Assembly: GCF_963675065.1 (NCBI RefSeq)
Contig: NZ_OY775906.1
Location: 164,001-228,000 of the forward strand
DNA: 64,000 bases
Reading direction: 5' to 3'
From: an uncultured Draconibacterium sp.
Lineage (GTDB): Bacteria; Bacteroidota; Bacteroidia; Bacteroidales; Prolixibacteraceae
A model generated the notes under the pieces. The model was given only the letters and a program-made list of their open reading frames with translations, did no database searches and had not been told where the DNA came from. Below, one piece after another: positions 26,002-34,757 of this stretch. The number at the start of each line of letters is the position of its first letter. The first letter of the stretch is position 1. The translations under genes were made by a program, and so were the position numbers.

Positions 26002-27840
26002 ATGAAGAAAGCGAAGATAAACAAGGAAACTAATAAAAAGGAGCGGATAGAAAATACTAAACTTTTTGAAGTAGCCTGGGAAGTTTGCAACCAGGTTGGT
26101 GGAATTTACACCGTAATTCGCTCTAAAGTGCCATCGGTGATCGATAAGTGGGGGAATGAGAATTATTTCCTTATCGGGCCTTATTTCGCCGAGCAGGCAG
26201 CGGCACATTTCGATCCGGCAACCGATTACTCCACGCCCATTGGTAAAGCGGTTTTAGAAATGCAGTCGCGCGGCTTCGAAGTGTATTACGGACAATGGAT
26301 TGTCTCCGGTCGTCCAAATGTGATTCTTTTTAATCCTTATTCGATTTACGACAAGCTTGGAGAAATAAAATACTATTTGTTTCAGGATTACAATATTTCT
26401 ATTCCAGATGGTGATGAGTTGCTGGATAAAGTAGCAGCATTTGGATTTCAGGTGAAAGAGTTTTTCCATTATTTGTGTGGTAGCGATTTCTGTAACGATA
26501 AAATTATAGCACACTTTCACGAATGGATGGCCGGGTTACCCATTCCTGGAATTCGAAAATCAAACCTGAATATAAAAACGGTATTTACCACTCACGCAAC
26601 GTTGCTGGGGCGTTATCTGGCCATGAACGATCAGGAATTTTACAGCCATTTACCATTTTATAATTGGGAAGAAGAGGCCAACAAGTTTAATGTTGCACCT
26701 ATAGCGAATATCGAACGGGCTTCAGCACACGGAGCACATGTATTTACGACGGTAAGTGAAGTTACAGCGCGCGAGTGTACATATTTGCTGGGCCGAACCC
26801 CGGATATGATTCTGCCAAATGGATTAAACATTGAACGGTTCGAGGCAACTCACGAAGTACAAAACCAACACGTTCAGGTAAAGAAAAAGATCCATGAGTT
26901 TGTCATGGGGCACTTTTTCCAAAGCTATTCATTCGATCTGGAAAAGACGTTGTATTTCTTTACATCGGGCCGCTACGAGTATCAAAATAAAGGCTACGAT
27001 TTAACGCTTGAGGCACTTGCCCGTTTAAACTGGAAGATGCAGCAGGCGGGAACGGATATGACGGTGGTTTCTTTCTTTATTACAAAACGCCCGTTCTATT
27101 CATTTAATCCTGAGGTGTTGCAATCCAAGGCTCAGATTGAAGATGTTGGTCGTGTGGTTGAAGAAATTCAACGACAGGTAGGCGCCAGGCTGTACAATGA
27201 AATTACAACAATTACAGGTCATTATGAGTTCCCGGATTTAAGAGCTTTGGTTGACGATTACCTGAGGTTAAAATTGCGACGTAACGTACAAAGTTGGAAG
27301 ACACAGAATTTGCCTAAAGTAGTTACGCACCAGTTGGTTGACGATGCTAAAGATGAAATATTAAACTTCCTGCGTACCTCAAATCTGGTGAATAACCTGC
27401 ATGATAAAGTTAAAATTGTATATCACCCAGACTTTATTGCAACAACAAACCCGTTATTTAAAATGGATTACACACAGTTTGTGCGAGGATGTCACTTAGG
27501 AATTTTCCCGAGTATGTACGAGCCATGGGGTTATACACCTCTTGAATGTTTGGCCAGTGGTTTGCCATCGATAACCAGTAACCTGGCCGGATTTGGCGAT
27601 TATGTGGTAAATAATATTGACGATCACGATAACAAAGGAATGTTTATTATTGATCGGACAGACGGTAATTTTAACCGGGCAGCCGAAGAACTGGCAAACA
27701 TGTTGTTTGAGTTTGTTAATTTATCGCGCCGAGACCGTATTGCCTTACGTTATCGTTGTGAGGAGGCGGCTATGCATTTCGACTGGTCGAATCTGGGTAA
27801 ATTTTATAATGAAGCTTATCAACTGGTTTCTGAGCGTTAA
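26002..27840 (+). CDS. GT3-type glycogen synthase
   Basis: A 612-residue glycosyltransferase resembling the GT3 (yeast/animal-type) glycogen synthases rather than bacterial GT5 GlgA. The opening LFEVAWEVCNQVGGIYTVIRSK is the GT3 donor-site entry; HFHEWMAGLPIPGI, TTHATLLGRYLA, ILPNGLNIERF and the C-terminal FPSMYEPWGYTPLECLASGLPSITSN-type segment (with the conserved E of YEPWGYTPLE) follow. It should transfer glucose from a nucleotide sugar to glycogen in the cytoplasm. GT3 enzymes are known in Bacteroidetes. It is placed between the skp pair and murI, and pairs functionally with malQ at 14804. Confidence 0.92.
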   Translation: MKKAKINKETNKKERIENTKLFEVAWEVCNQVGGIYTVIRSKVPSVIDKWGNENYFLIGPYFAEQAAAHFDPATDYSTPIGKAVLEMQSRGFEVYYGQWIVSGRPNVILFNPYSIYDKLGEIKYYLFQDYNISIPDGDELLDKVAAFGFQVKEFFHYLCGSDFCNDKIIAHFHEWMAGLPIPGIRKSNLNIKTVFTTHATLLGRYLAMNDQEFYSHLPFYNWEEEANKFNVAPIANIERASAHGAHVFTTVSEVTARECTYLLGRTPDMILPNGLNIERFEATHEVQNQHVQVKKKIHEFVMGHFFQSYSFDLEKTLYFFTSGRYEYQNKGYDLTLEALARLNWKMQQAGTDMTVVSFFITKRPFYSFNPEVLQSKAQIEDVGRVVEEIQRQVGARLYNEITTITGHYEFPDLRALVDDYLRLKLRRNVQSWKTQNLPKVVTHQLVDDAKDEILNFLRTSNLVNNLHDKVKIVYHPDFIATTNPLFKMDYTQFVRGCHLGIFPSMYEPWGYTPLECLASGLPSITSNLAGFGDYVVNNIDDHDNKGMFIIDRTDGNFNRAAEELANMLFEFVNLSRRDRIALRYRCEEAAMHFDWSNLGKFYNEAYQLVSER

Positions 27841-27860
27841 ATAAAAACTATTTTATTACT

Positions 27861-28688
27861 ATGAAATCCTCTCCAATTGGAGTTTTCGATTCCGGCTATG
27901 GCGGTTTAACCGTTCTGAAAGAGTTGATAAAATCGATGCCGGAATACGACTTCTTATACCTTGGCGATAATGCCCGTACACCTTACGGAACCCGTTCGTT
28001 CGATGTGGTTTATGATTATACGCTGCAGGCAGTAAAATATTTATTTGCGCAGGGATGTCCCCTGGTAATTATTGCCTGTAATACAGCTTCCGCAAAAGCT
28101 TTGCGCAACATCCAAATGTTGGATTTGCCGCACATAGCACCTGATAATCGTGTGTTGGGGGTAATCCGTCCGAGCGTTGAGAAGGTGGCTGAAATTACGC
28201 AGAACGGACACGTTGGCGTTTTAGGAACTGTGGGAACAGTGACCTCGGAGTCGTACCCGATTGAACTGGAAAAGTGGTCGGAAGGTCATGTGAAGTCAAC
28301 CGTTCAGGAAGCTTGCCCCATGTGGGTGCCATTGGTGGAGAATAATGAAATTGAAAATCCGGGTGCCGATTATTTTGTCAAGAAAAATATCGACTCGGTA
28401 TTTCAGAAAGATAATTCATTAGATACCCTTATTCTGGGTTGTACGCATTATCCGTTGCTTATTGATGTGATTAAAAAGTATGTACCGGAAAATGTAAATA
28501 TTTTAACACAGGGAGCCATTGTTGCCGAGAAACTGGTTGATTATTTGCAGCGCCATCCTGAAATGGAACAACGCTTAACGAAAGGAGGCAGTTTGGAATA
28601 TCAGACCACAGAGTCGGCTGCAACTTTCGAGAGTAAAGCGGCTTTATTTATGGGCAGCGAGGTGAACGCTAAAACGGTTCACCTTTAA
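27861..28688 (+). CDS. murI: Glutamate racemase
   Basis: A 275-residue enzyme making D-glutamate for peptidoglycan. The motifs are complete: GVFDSGYGGLTVL (Asp10, Ser11), the first catalytic cysteine Cys73 in IACNTASAKA, and the second Cys194 with His196 in LGCTHYPLL. It begins 20 bases after the glycogen synthase gene. In several Bacteroidetes murI directly follows the ompH genes, so the glycogen synthase gene looks like an insertion into that order. Confidence 0.95.
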   Translation: MKSSPIGVFDSGYGGLTVLKELIKSMPEYDFLYLGDNARTPYGTRSFDVVYDYTLQAVKYLFAQGCPLVIIACNTASAKALRNIQMLDLPHIAPDNRVLGVIRPSVEKVAEITQNGHVGVLGTVGTVTSESYPIELEKWSEGHVKSTVQEACPMWVPLVENNEIENPGADYFVKKNIDSVFQKDNSLDTLILGCTHYPLLIDVIKKYVPENVNILTQGAIVAEKLVDYLQRHPEMEQRLTKGGSLEYQTTESAATFESKAALFMGSEVNAKTVHL

Positions 28689-28699
28689 AAGGGTATTTC

Positions 28700-29797
28700 C
28701 TAATTCTGTAGTTCAGAAACATACGATTTTACAAAATCATCCATTTGCTCGAATTGCTTCTCCATGCTTTGTAATAACTTGTATTGTGCGCGTGCACGCA
28801 CCAAATTATGATCGGCCGATTTGGTTTTGTAATAATTGTCTCCATCAATATAATCCATCAGAAATCGTAACACCTGCTCATAAGTAATATAGCACGCTGA
28901 AAATGCCAGGTATTCAATTTCTTTTGGGCTTAAAAATGAAACTGTTTCTTCCAGATAGCCTTTGGCAAAAGCTTTGAAAATGGCCATGTCCATTGAAACA
29001 TTATCGAGGTTTTTATCGTCTTCCAGGCCGGTGTTGGTATAAGTACGCATGGCATCGCCAAAATCATTTAAAACGGTACTGCTTAGTACGGTGTCTAAAT
29101 CGATCACACAAAGCACTTCGCCCTGTTTATCGAATAGGATGTTGTTTATTTTGGTGTCGTTATGGCTGATGCGTGTTGGAATTTTGCCGTTTTCTACTAA
29201 CTCCCAAAAAGCTAACATTTCCGCTCTTCTGCTTTCAATCCACGAAATCTCTTCGCTTACCTTTTCTTTTCTGCCAACAGGATTTTTTGCTATTACTTCG
29301 TTCCACTGCTTAAACCTGTAGCGGATGTCGTGAAAACCGGGAAGAATATTTACAAGCGGCTCTTTTAAGTCGGCTACCAGCGACTGGAATTTCCCAATTC
29401 CTCTACCACCGGCATACGCCAGTTCCGGTGTTTCTGCAGCTTCGTAAGCAATGGTGTCTTCTATAAAAAGACAAACTGCCCAATATTCCTCTTCGCCATC
29501 CAGGAAATATAGCTTTTCGTCTCGTGTGGGGATTATAGTCATTGCCTCGCGCAAGGGATCGCCGCCGGCATCAACAACTTTCTTTTTAATGTGGGTGCAG
29601 ACTTTTTGAATATTCTCCATCATCGCGGGGATGGGAGAGAAGATGTTCTTGTTTTTGCGCTGAAGAATATATTTAGGGCCACCGTTTTGGGTTATAATAA
29701 TAAAGGTATCGTTTATAAATCCTTCGCCTAATGGTTTTATGTTTTCAATTTCGCCCTCGAGTTGAAAGTTTTGCGCAATGCTTTTTAAATCCGTCAT
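28700..29797 (-). CDS. Sugar kinase of the aminoglycoside phosphotransferase fold
   Basis: A 365-residue cytoplasmic kinase. The catalytic loop reads ISHNDTKINNILFD (HxDxxxxN) and the metal-binding Asp is in VIDLDTVL, as in choline kinase and APH folds. Length and the neighbour encoding a sugar nucleotidyltransferase recall N-acetylhexosamine 1-kinase (NahK), which makes GlcNAc/GalNAc 1-phosphate for activation to a UDP sugar. That substrate is an inference from context. It is the last gene of a three-gene leftward run; a strong hairpin lies between it and the nucleotidyltransferase gene. Confidence 0.8.
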   Translation of the reverse strand: MTDLKSIAQNFQLEGEIENIKPLGEGFINDTFIIITQNGGPKYILQRKNKNIFSPIPAMMENIQKVCTHIKKKVVDAGGDPLREAMTIIPTRDEKLYFLDGEEEYWAVCLFIEDTIAYEAAETPELAYAGGRGIGKFQSLVADLKEPLVNILPGFHDIRYRFKQWNEVIAKNPVGRKEKVSEEISWIESRRAEMLAFWELVENGKIPTRISHNDTKINNILFDKQGEVLCVIDLDTVLSSTVLNDFGDAMRTYTNTGLEDDKNLDNVSMDMAIFKAFAKGYLEETVSFLSPKEIEYLAFSACYITYEQVLRFLMDYIDGDNYYKTKSADHNLVRARAQYKLLQSMEKQFEQMDDFVKSYVSELQN

Positions 29798-29832
29798 GTT
29801 GGTTTAGCTATTGTAGAAGTTAGTAGGTAGAA

Positions 29833-29869
29833 GCACGAAGTCGGAAGAAAATTCGTTCCGGCTTCGTGC
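29833..29869. repeat. Strong hairpin between kinase and nucleotidyltransferase genes
   Basis: GCACGAAGTCGGAA (29833-29846) pairs with TTCCGGCTTCGTGC (29856-29869): 14 pairs including one G-T, nine-base loop. On the minus (coding) strand no long T-run follows, so it may stabilise or process the operon mRNA rather than end it. Related CTTCGTGC/CGACTTC words occur again at 30838-30864. Confidence 0.55.
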
Positions 29870-29880
29870 GAATCGTATTT

Positions 29881-30783
29881 TTATTTCCAGAGTTTTTCCG
29901 GATATACACCTTCGTTAATTAGTGTATTAATTTTGTTTACCACAATCGGTTTATCCTCTTTATAAGTTACGCCAAACCAAGGCGAGTTGGCTTTCAGTAC
30001 TTTTACTTCCACCTCGTTGTCACCGATCATTTCGAACACTACTGAAGGAATGTACATTTCCGATTTTGGTTTGTCAATCTCGGTTTTAAGGAATTGTACA
30101 AATTTGCTTTCCAGTGTTTTGAAAATTGAAGGATGAAAGCCCCAAAAGTTCATCGATACTCTTTCGTTTCCTGTTAAAGCAGTTTCCGATCCATCTTCCG
30201 CAATGGTAACAGCAGCAGCATCTTTTTTAAATATGTTGTGTGTTTCAACAATCTTTACCAGGTTGTCGTTTTCATTTACGGTGCACATACCCCGCGAAAC
30301 CGATCCGTGTTCCGACAAGGTGTTTTTAAGTTGGTAACCGATCATCGAAAAAGTTTGTTCCTGCACCGAATTGTTCAGGAAGTCGGCCATGATCTGGTAA
30401 GCTCCTTCTCCATAAAAGTCGTCGGCGTTTATTGCACAAAAAGGCTCGTTAATCACATCTTTGGCAACCAGAATTGCATGTGCTGTTCCCCATGGTTTTT
30501 CGCGTCCTTCGGGCAGTGTAAAACCTACAGGCAGGTTGTCTAACTCCTGAAAAACATATTCTACATCGATTTTGCCATTTAATTTGGCTTCAAACTTTTC
30601 TTTAAACGCATCGGCAAAACTTTCGCGAATAACAAAAACTACTTTGCCAAAACCGGCACGAATAGCGTCGAAAATGGTGTAATCGATAATTGCTTCTCCG
30701 TTCGGGCCAACAGGTTCAACTTGTTTAAGGCCTCCAAAACGACTTCCCATTCCGGCAGCCAGTATGAGTAAGGTTGGTTTCAT
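29881..30783 (-). CDS. Sugar-1-phosphate nucleotidyltransferase family protein
   Basis: A 300-residue protein with the nucleotidyltransferase signature LILAAGMGSRFGGLKQVEPVG at its start, followed by the CAINADDFYG metal site and EKPWGTAHAIL. It should join a sugar 1-phosphate to UTP or dTTP; the exact pair cannot be told. Its position next to a NahK-like kinase suggests that the two activate one sugar. It lacks the extended C-terminal helix domain of long UDP-glucose pyrophosphorylases. Cytoplasmic. Confidence 0.85.
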   Translation of the reverse strand: MKPTLLILAAGMGSRFGGLKQVEPVGPNGEAIIDYTIFDAIRAGFGKVVFVIRESFADAFKEKFEAKLNGKIDVEYVFQELDNLPVGFTLPEGREKPWGTAHAILVAKDVINEPFCAINADDFYGEGAYQIMADFLNNSVQEQTFSMIGYQLKNTLSEHGSVSRGMCTVNENDNLVKIVETHNIFKKDAAAVTIAEDGSETALTGNERVSMNFWGFHPSIFKTLESKFVQFLKTEIDKPKSEMYIPSVVFEMIGDNEVEVKVLKANSPWFGVTYKEDKPIVVNKINTLINEGVYPEKLWK

Positions 30784-30837
30784 ATTTCTAATTTTTGGTT
30801 CTTATTTATTATTATTATTTTCCTCAGACTTCTTTCT

Positions 30838-30864
30838 CCCGACTTCTGTCTTCGTGCTTTCTTC
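30838..30864. repeat. Degenerate CTTC-rich intergenic repeat
   Basis: The gap between the nucleotidyltransferase and the gamma-carbonic-anhydrase-like gene carries CCCGACTTCTGTCTTCGTGC, sharing words with the arms of the hairpin at 29833-29869. A small ATT run lies beside it near 30805-30820. Confidence 0.4.
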
Positions 30865-30865
30865 T

Positions 30866-31378
30866 TTATTTGTACCAGCTTGAATACATGTGGTAGGCAT
30901 TTGCAATTCGCTCCACCTCGCCATGTAACAGTTCCGGGCTGATATCTTTAACTTTCCGGGCCGGAACGCCGGCATAAACACTGCCCGATTCAACGCGCGT
31001 ATTTTTAGTAACCACTGATCCGGCAGCAATTATCGAATTGCTTTCAACAATTGCATTGTCAAGTATAACAGCGTTCATGCCAATCATTACATTGTCTTTA
31101 ATCGTGCAGCCATGAACGATGGCACCGTGCGCAATAGTTACGTTGTTGCCAATATTGGTAGGGCTTTTTTGGTAGGTAGCGTGTATAGTAGCATTGTCCT
31201 GCACGTTGGTATTGTTACCTATTTTAATGTAATGTACATCGCCACGAATTACTGCACTATACCAAATACTGCAATTGTCACCTATCTCCACATCGCCAAT
31301 AAGTGTTGCTGTTTCCGCCAAAAAGCAGTCTTTGCCTACTTTAGGAGTCTTATCTTTTAATTCTCTTATAATCGCCAT
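30866..31378 (-). CDS. Gamma-class carbonic anhydrase-like hexapeptide protein
   Basis: A 170-residue left-handed beta-helix protein. I placed the start at the ATG at 31378 (MAIIRELKDKTPKVGKDCF); an upstream ATG adds a hydrophobic 15-residue stretch unlike the family. Hexapeptide repeats (IGDNCSIWYSAVIRGDVHYIKIG, NVTIAHGAIVHGCTIKDNVMIGMNAVIL) include histidines at the metal positions of gamma carbonic anhydrases (IHATYQK, IAHGAIVHG). Many such proteins (YrdA, PaaY group) bind zinc; enzymatic activity varies. It starts the leftward three-gene run. Confidence 0.85.
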   Translation of the reverse strand: MAIIRELKDKTPKVGKDCFLAETATLIGDVEIGDNCSIWYSAVIRGDVHYIKIGNNTNVQDNATIHATYQKSPTNIGNNVTIAHGAIVHGCTIKDNVMIGMNAVILDNAIVESNSIIAAGSVVTKNTRVESGSVYAGVPARKVKDISPELLHGEVERIANAYHMYSSWYK

Positions 31379-31741
31379 TATCTGAATTGGTTTTAAATTG
31401 ATTACAAAAATAAGAAAACCCAAAAACTATCATAGAAGTCATCGAAATCTTGTTAAATAATGGTTACATTTGTTTTAAGATTTTTCGATCGACCTTGATA
31501 AAAACCGGTTCTAAAATTATGATTTAGTAGTTTTGGAGTCGTTTTTTTTGTGAATTATACAGACTTAAGATAAAATAACTAAAATTTGAAAAATTGGGTT
31601 GAGAGATAATCAACCGTTTTTTTCGAAATTGAAATCAAATATTTTTTGAGATGAAACAAGCGGGTATAATTTTTCGCACTAGGAAGAGAGATTTAATGCG
31701 AGTTACATCGGATACAGCTAAAAGCTATAAATTTTAATGAG
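31379..31741. other. Divergent intergenic region and long korA leader
   Basis: This 363-base gap lies between divergent genes. It contains a promoter-like TACATTTG at 31465-31472 and a terminator-like hairpin at 31597-31623 before korA. No gene was seen. If the box is used, korAB mRNA would have a leader of about 265 bases. Confidence 0.5.
31597..31623 (+). terminator. Terminator-like hairpin in the korA leader
   Basis: GGTTGA (31597-31602) pairs with TCAACC (31610-31615), then G and seven Ts. The stem is short but the T-run is clear; it may attenuate korAB transcription. Confidence 0.45.
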
Positions 31742-33583
31742 ATGAAAGAAACTAAAGTAATCGAACTGGAAGAAGTTACCATTAGGTTTTCCGGCGATTC
31801 CGGCGATGGAATGCAGCTTACAGGAACCTTGTTTTCCGACACCACTGCACTTCTTGGAAATGATATTTCTACCTTTCCGGATTATCCGTCCGAAATTCGT
31901 GCACCGCAGGGAACAGTTGGGGGAGTATCGGGTTTTCAGGTACAATTTGGAAAGAAACAAGTGAATACCCCGGGAGATAATGCCAATGTGTTGGTTGCCA
32001 TGAATCCGGCGGCCATTAAGGCAAATGCACGCTTTTTAGAACCCGGCGGTACCATTATATACGATTCAGATTCGTTTACTGAAAAGAATCTGAAGAAGGC
32101 TAATTATGAAACTGACGATCCGTTTGCAGAATGTAAACTGGAGGACTACTTCAAGATTCCTGTTCCAATTTCAAGTCTTACACAAGAAGGGCTGAAGGAT
32201 TTTGGCCTGGATAACAAAAGTGTAATGCGAAGCAAAAACATGTTTGCTTTAGGTTTGGTATGCTGGATGTTTAATCGCCCGCTGGATTACGTTGAGGAAT
32301 TTGTAAAAAATAAATTCAGGAAAAAACCGGTTGTTGTTGATGCGAACATAAAAGTGTTGCATGATGGTTACAATTATGGGCTAACCATGCAGCATATGAC
32401 ACCAAGCTATTTGGTAAATCCGGCAGAAATTGAAAACGGTACTTACCGAAATATAAATGGTAACCATGCTACGGCGTGGGGACTTTTAGCGGCTGCAGAA
32501 AAATCGGGATTGGAGCTGTTTTTGGGATCGTACCCAATTACTCCTGCAACCGATATTTTAACAGCATTATCAGAACGAAAAGACCTTGGGGTGAAAACAT
32601 TCCAGGCAGAAGATGAGATTGCAGGTATCTGCTCAGCTATCGGTGCATCGTTTGCCGGCGACCTAGCCGTTACCACCACTTCGGGTCCGGGATTGGCATT
32701 AAAAGGTGAGGCAATTGGTTTGGCTGTTATGGCTGAATTACCGCTGGTTATTGTTAACGTTCAGCGTGGTGGCCCGTCAACAGGACTGCCAACAAAAACC
32801 GAGCAGTCGGATTTGATGCAGGCATTATACGGACGTAACGGCGAAAGCCCGGTTGTAGTTTTGGCAGCCAGCACACCGTCTGATTGTTTTTATTATGCTT
32901 ATATGTCGGCAAAAATTGCCCTGGAAAGAATGGTTCCGGTTATTTTGCTAACCGATGGTTTCTTAGGAAACGGTAGCGAGCCATGGAAAATTCCTGCAAT
33001 GGCCGATTTACCGATTATTACTCCACGAATTGCGAACGACAGCGAAGAATTCATGGCTTATAAACGCGATGTGGCAACGTTGGCACGCGAGTGGGCATTT
33101 CCGGGAATGGCCGGTTTTGAGCACCGAATTGGTGGATTAGAAAAGAATATTACCGGTACCGTAAGTCACGACCCGGAAAACCACCAGGTGAACAGCGAGA
33201 TCAGGGAAGAAAAAGTTCAGCGCGTTGTTGATATGGTTCCTGAGCTGGAAGTTTGTGGCGACGAAGACGGAGGAGATGTTCTTGTGGTAAGTTGGGGAGG
33301 TACTTTTGGTCATACAGCAAGTACTGTTCGCGAAATGCGCCTGGCTGGAAAGAATGTTAGTCTGGCTCATTTTAACTACATAAAACCGCTTCCAAAAAAT
33401 ACAAAGGAGGTATTCAGCAAATTCAAAAAGATTATTGTTTGCGAGCTGAATCTTGGACAGTTTGCAGCCTATTTGCGTAACGAGTTGCCTGAGTTCAACT
33501 ATTACCAGGCCAACAAACTAAAAGGACTGCCCTTTACCGTTAGCGAATTAAAAGAAAGTATTACTAAACTTTTGGAGGACTAA
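31742..33583 (+). CDS. korA: 2-oxoacid:acceptor oxidoreductase, fused gamma-alpha subunit
   Basis: A 613-residue subunit of 2-oxoglutarate:ferredoxin oxidoreductase or a related 2-oxoacid enzyme. Residues about 10-190 form the gamma domain (IRFSGDSGDGMQLTGTLF, FPDYPSEIRAPQGTVGGVS); the alpha domain follows (GLELFLGSYPITPATDIL, FQAEDEIAGICSAIGASFAG, TTTSGPGLALKGEAIGLA, VNVQRGGPSTGLPTKTEQSDL) with a C-terminal transketolase-like part (VVSWGGTFGHTASTVREM). It oxidises 2-oxoacids to acyl-CoA in the cytoplasm with reduction of ferredoxin. The fused gamma-alpha form with a separate beta subunit three bases downstream is typical KorAB. Confidence 0.93.
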   Translation: MKETKVIELEEVTIRFSGDSGDGMQLTGTLFSDTTALLGNDISTFPDYPSEIRAPQGTVGGVSGFQVQFGKKQVNTPGDNANVLVAMNPAAIKANARFLEPGGTIIYDSDSFTEKNLKKANYETDDPFAECKLEDYFKIPVPISSLTQEGLKDFGLDNKSVMRSKNMFALGLVCWMFNRPLDYVEEFVKNKFRKKPVVVDANIKVLHDGYNYGLTMQHMTPSYLVNPAEIENGTYRNINGNHATAWGLLAAAEKSGLELFLGSYPITPATDILTALSERKDLGVKTFQAEDEIAGICSAIGASFAGDLAVTTTSGPGLALKGEAIGLAVMAELPLVIVNVQRGGPSTGLPTKTEQSDLMQALYGRNGESPVVVLAASTPSDCFYYAYMSAKIALERMVPVILLTDGFLGNGSEPWKIPAMADLPIITPRIANDSEEFMAYKRDVATLAREWAFPGMAGFEHRIGGLEKNITGTVSHDPENHQVNSEIREEKVQRVVDMVPELEVCGDEDGGDVLVVSWGGTFGHTASTVREMRLAGKNVSLAHFNYIKPLPKNTKEVFSKFKKIIVCELNLGQFAAYLRNELPEFNYYQANKLKGLPFTVSELKESITKLLED

Positions 33584-33586
33584 GCA

Positions 33587-34633
33587 ATGACTGATGTAAA
33601 ATATACAATAAAAGACTTTAAAAGCGAGAACGAAGTTCGTTGGTGTGCGGGGTGTGGCGACTTTGCCATTATTAATGCCGTACAGCGTACCATGGCCGGA
33701 ATGGGAATTCCAAAAGAGAAATTTGCCGTAATTTCGGGGATTGGTTGTTCATCGCGTTTCCCATATTACATGAGTACTTTTGGTTTCCACACTATTCATG
33801 GCCGGGCAACTGCAGTTGCATCGGGAGTGAAAGCTGCCAACCCTGAACTGAGTGTTTGGGTAATGACAGGCGACGGTGACTCGATGGCCATTGGTGGTAA
33901 CCACTTTATTCACCTGATTAGAAGAAATATTGATTTAAATGTGGTGCTGTTTAACAACCGCATTTATGGACTAACCAAAGGACAATACTCGCCAACTTCC
34001 GACCGTGGTTTTGTTAGTAAAACCTCACCGTTCGGAACTGTTGAAGATCCGTTTGTCCCCGGGCAATTGGTGATTGGAGCACGTGGTTCATTCTATGCCC
34101 GGTCAATCGATGGAAACCTGAAACTGAGCCAGTCGATCTTCGAAAAAGCTGCAGAGCATAAAGGAACATCTGTAGTTGAGGTACTTCAAAACTGTGTGAT
34201 TTTTAACAACGGTATTCACAATGAGATTACCGATCCTAATCATCGCGCCGACCGACAACTGGTTCTTGAACATGGAAAACCAATGCTGTTTGGAGCTGAA
34301 AACGAAAAAGGTTTGGCATTCGAGAATGGCAAACTAAAAGTAGTTAAGATCGGTGAAAACGGGGTGACTGAAGATGATATCCTTGTTCACGACGCAATGG
34401 AAGTTGATCCAACGCTGCATTTGGCGCTAATCAATATGGCTTTGCCCGATTTTCCGGTAGCATTTGGTGTGATTCGTGCAGTACCTGCTCCTGTTTACGA
34501 TGTGGAAATGGAAGCACAAATTAAAGAAGTACAGCAAACACGAAAAGTAAGTTGTGTAGATGAGTTATTAAACTCTGGAAATACCTGGGAAGTAACCGGA
34601 AATCCGAACGGCTCAAGTAAAAAATGTATTTAA
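33587..34633 (+). CDS. korB: 2-oxoacid:acceptor oxidoreductase, beta subunit
   Basis: A 348-residue thiamine-diphosphate-binding subunit partnering the preceding gene. Cysteines WCAGCGDFAII and a later SGIGCSSRFPYY fit the iron-sulfur/TPP region; the TPP-magnesium motif is GDGDSMAIGGNHFIHLIRRN-like, beginning at MTGDGDS, with NNRIYGLTKGQYSPTS after it. Length is usual for KorB. It begins three bases after korA, so the pair is cotranscribed; a terminator follows. Confidence 0.93.
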   Translation: MTDVKYTIKDFKSENEVRWCAGCGDFAIINAVQRTMAGMGIPKEKFAVISGIGCSSRFPYYMSTFGFHTIHGRATAVASGVKAANPELSVWVMTGDGDSMAIGGNHFIHLIRRNIDLNVVLFNNRIYGLTKGQYSPTSDRGFVSKTSPFGTVEDPFVPGQLVIGARGSFYARSIDGNLKLSQSIFEKAAEHKGTSVVEVLQNCVIFNNGIHNEITDPNHRADRQLVLEHGKPMLFGAENEKGLAFENGKLKVVKIGENGVTEDDILVHDAMEVDPTLHLALINMALPDFPVAFGVIRAVPAPVYDVEMEAQIKEVQQTRKVSCVDELLNSGNTWEVTGNPNGSSKKCI

Positions 34634-34656
34634 TATTTAATTCAAAATAATTAAAG

Positions 34657-34684
34657 GCTCTGCAATTTTGCAGAGCTTTTTTTT
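34657..34684 (+). terminator. Intrinsic terminator after korAB
   Basis: GCTCTGCA (34657-34664) pairs with TGCAGAGC (34669-34676), loop ATTT, followed by eight Ts. A near-copy of this element stands at 41652-41680. Confidence 0.88.
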
Positions 34685-34757
34685 GTTTATAAAAACTGAC
34701 AATGTTGATTTTAAGTGTCATATAAATTTCTTTTATTTGTGACATTAACGAAAATCG

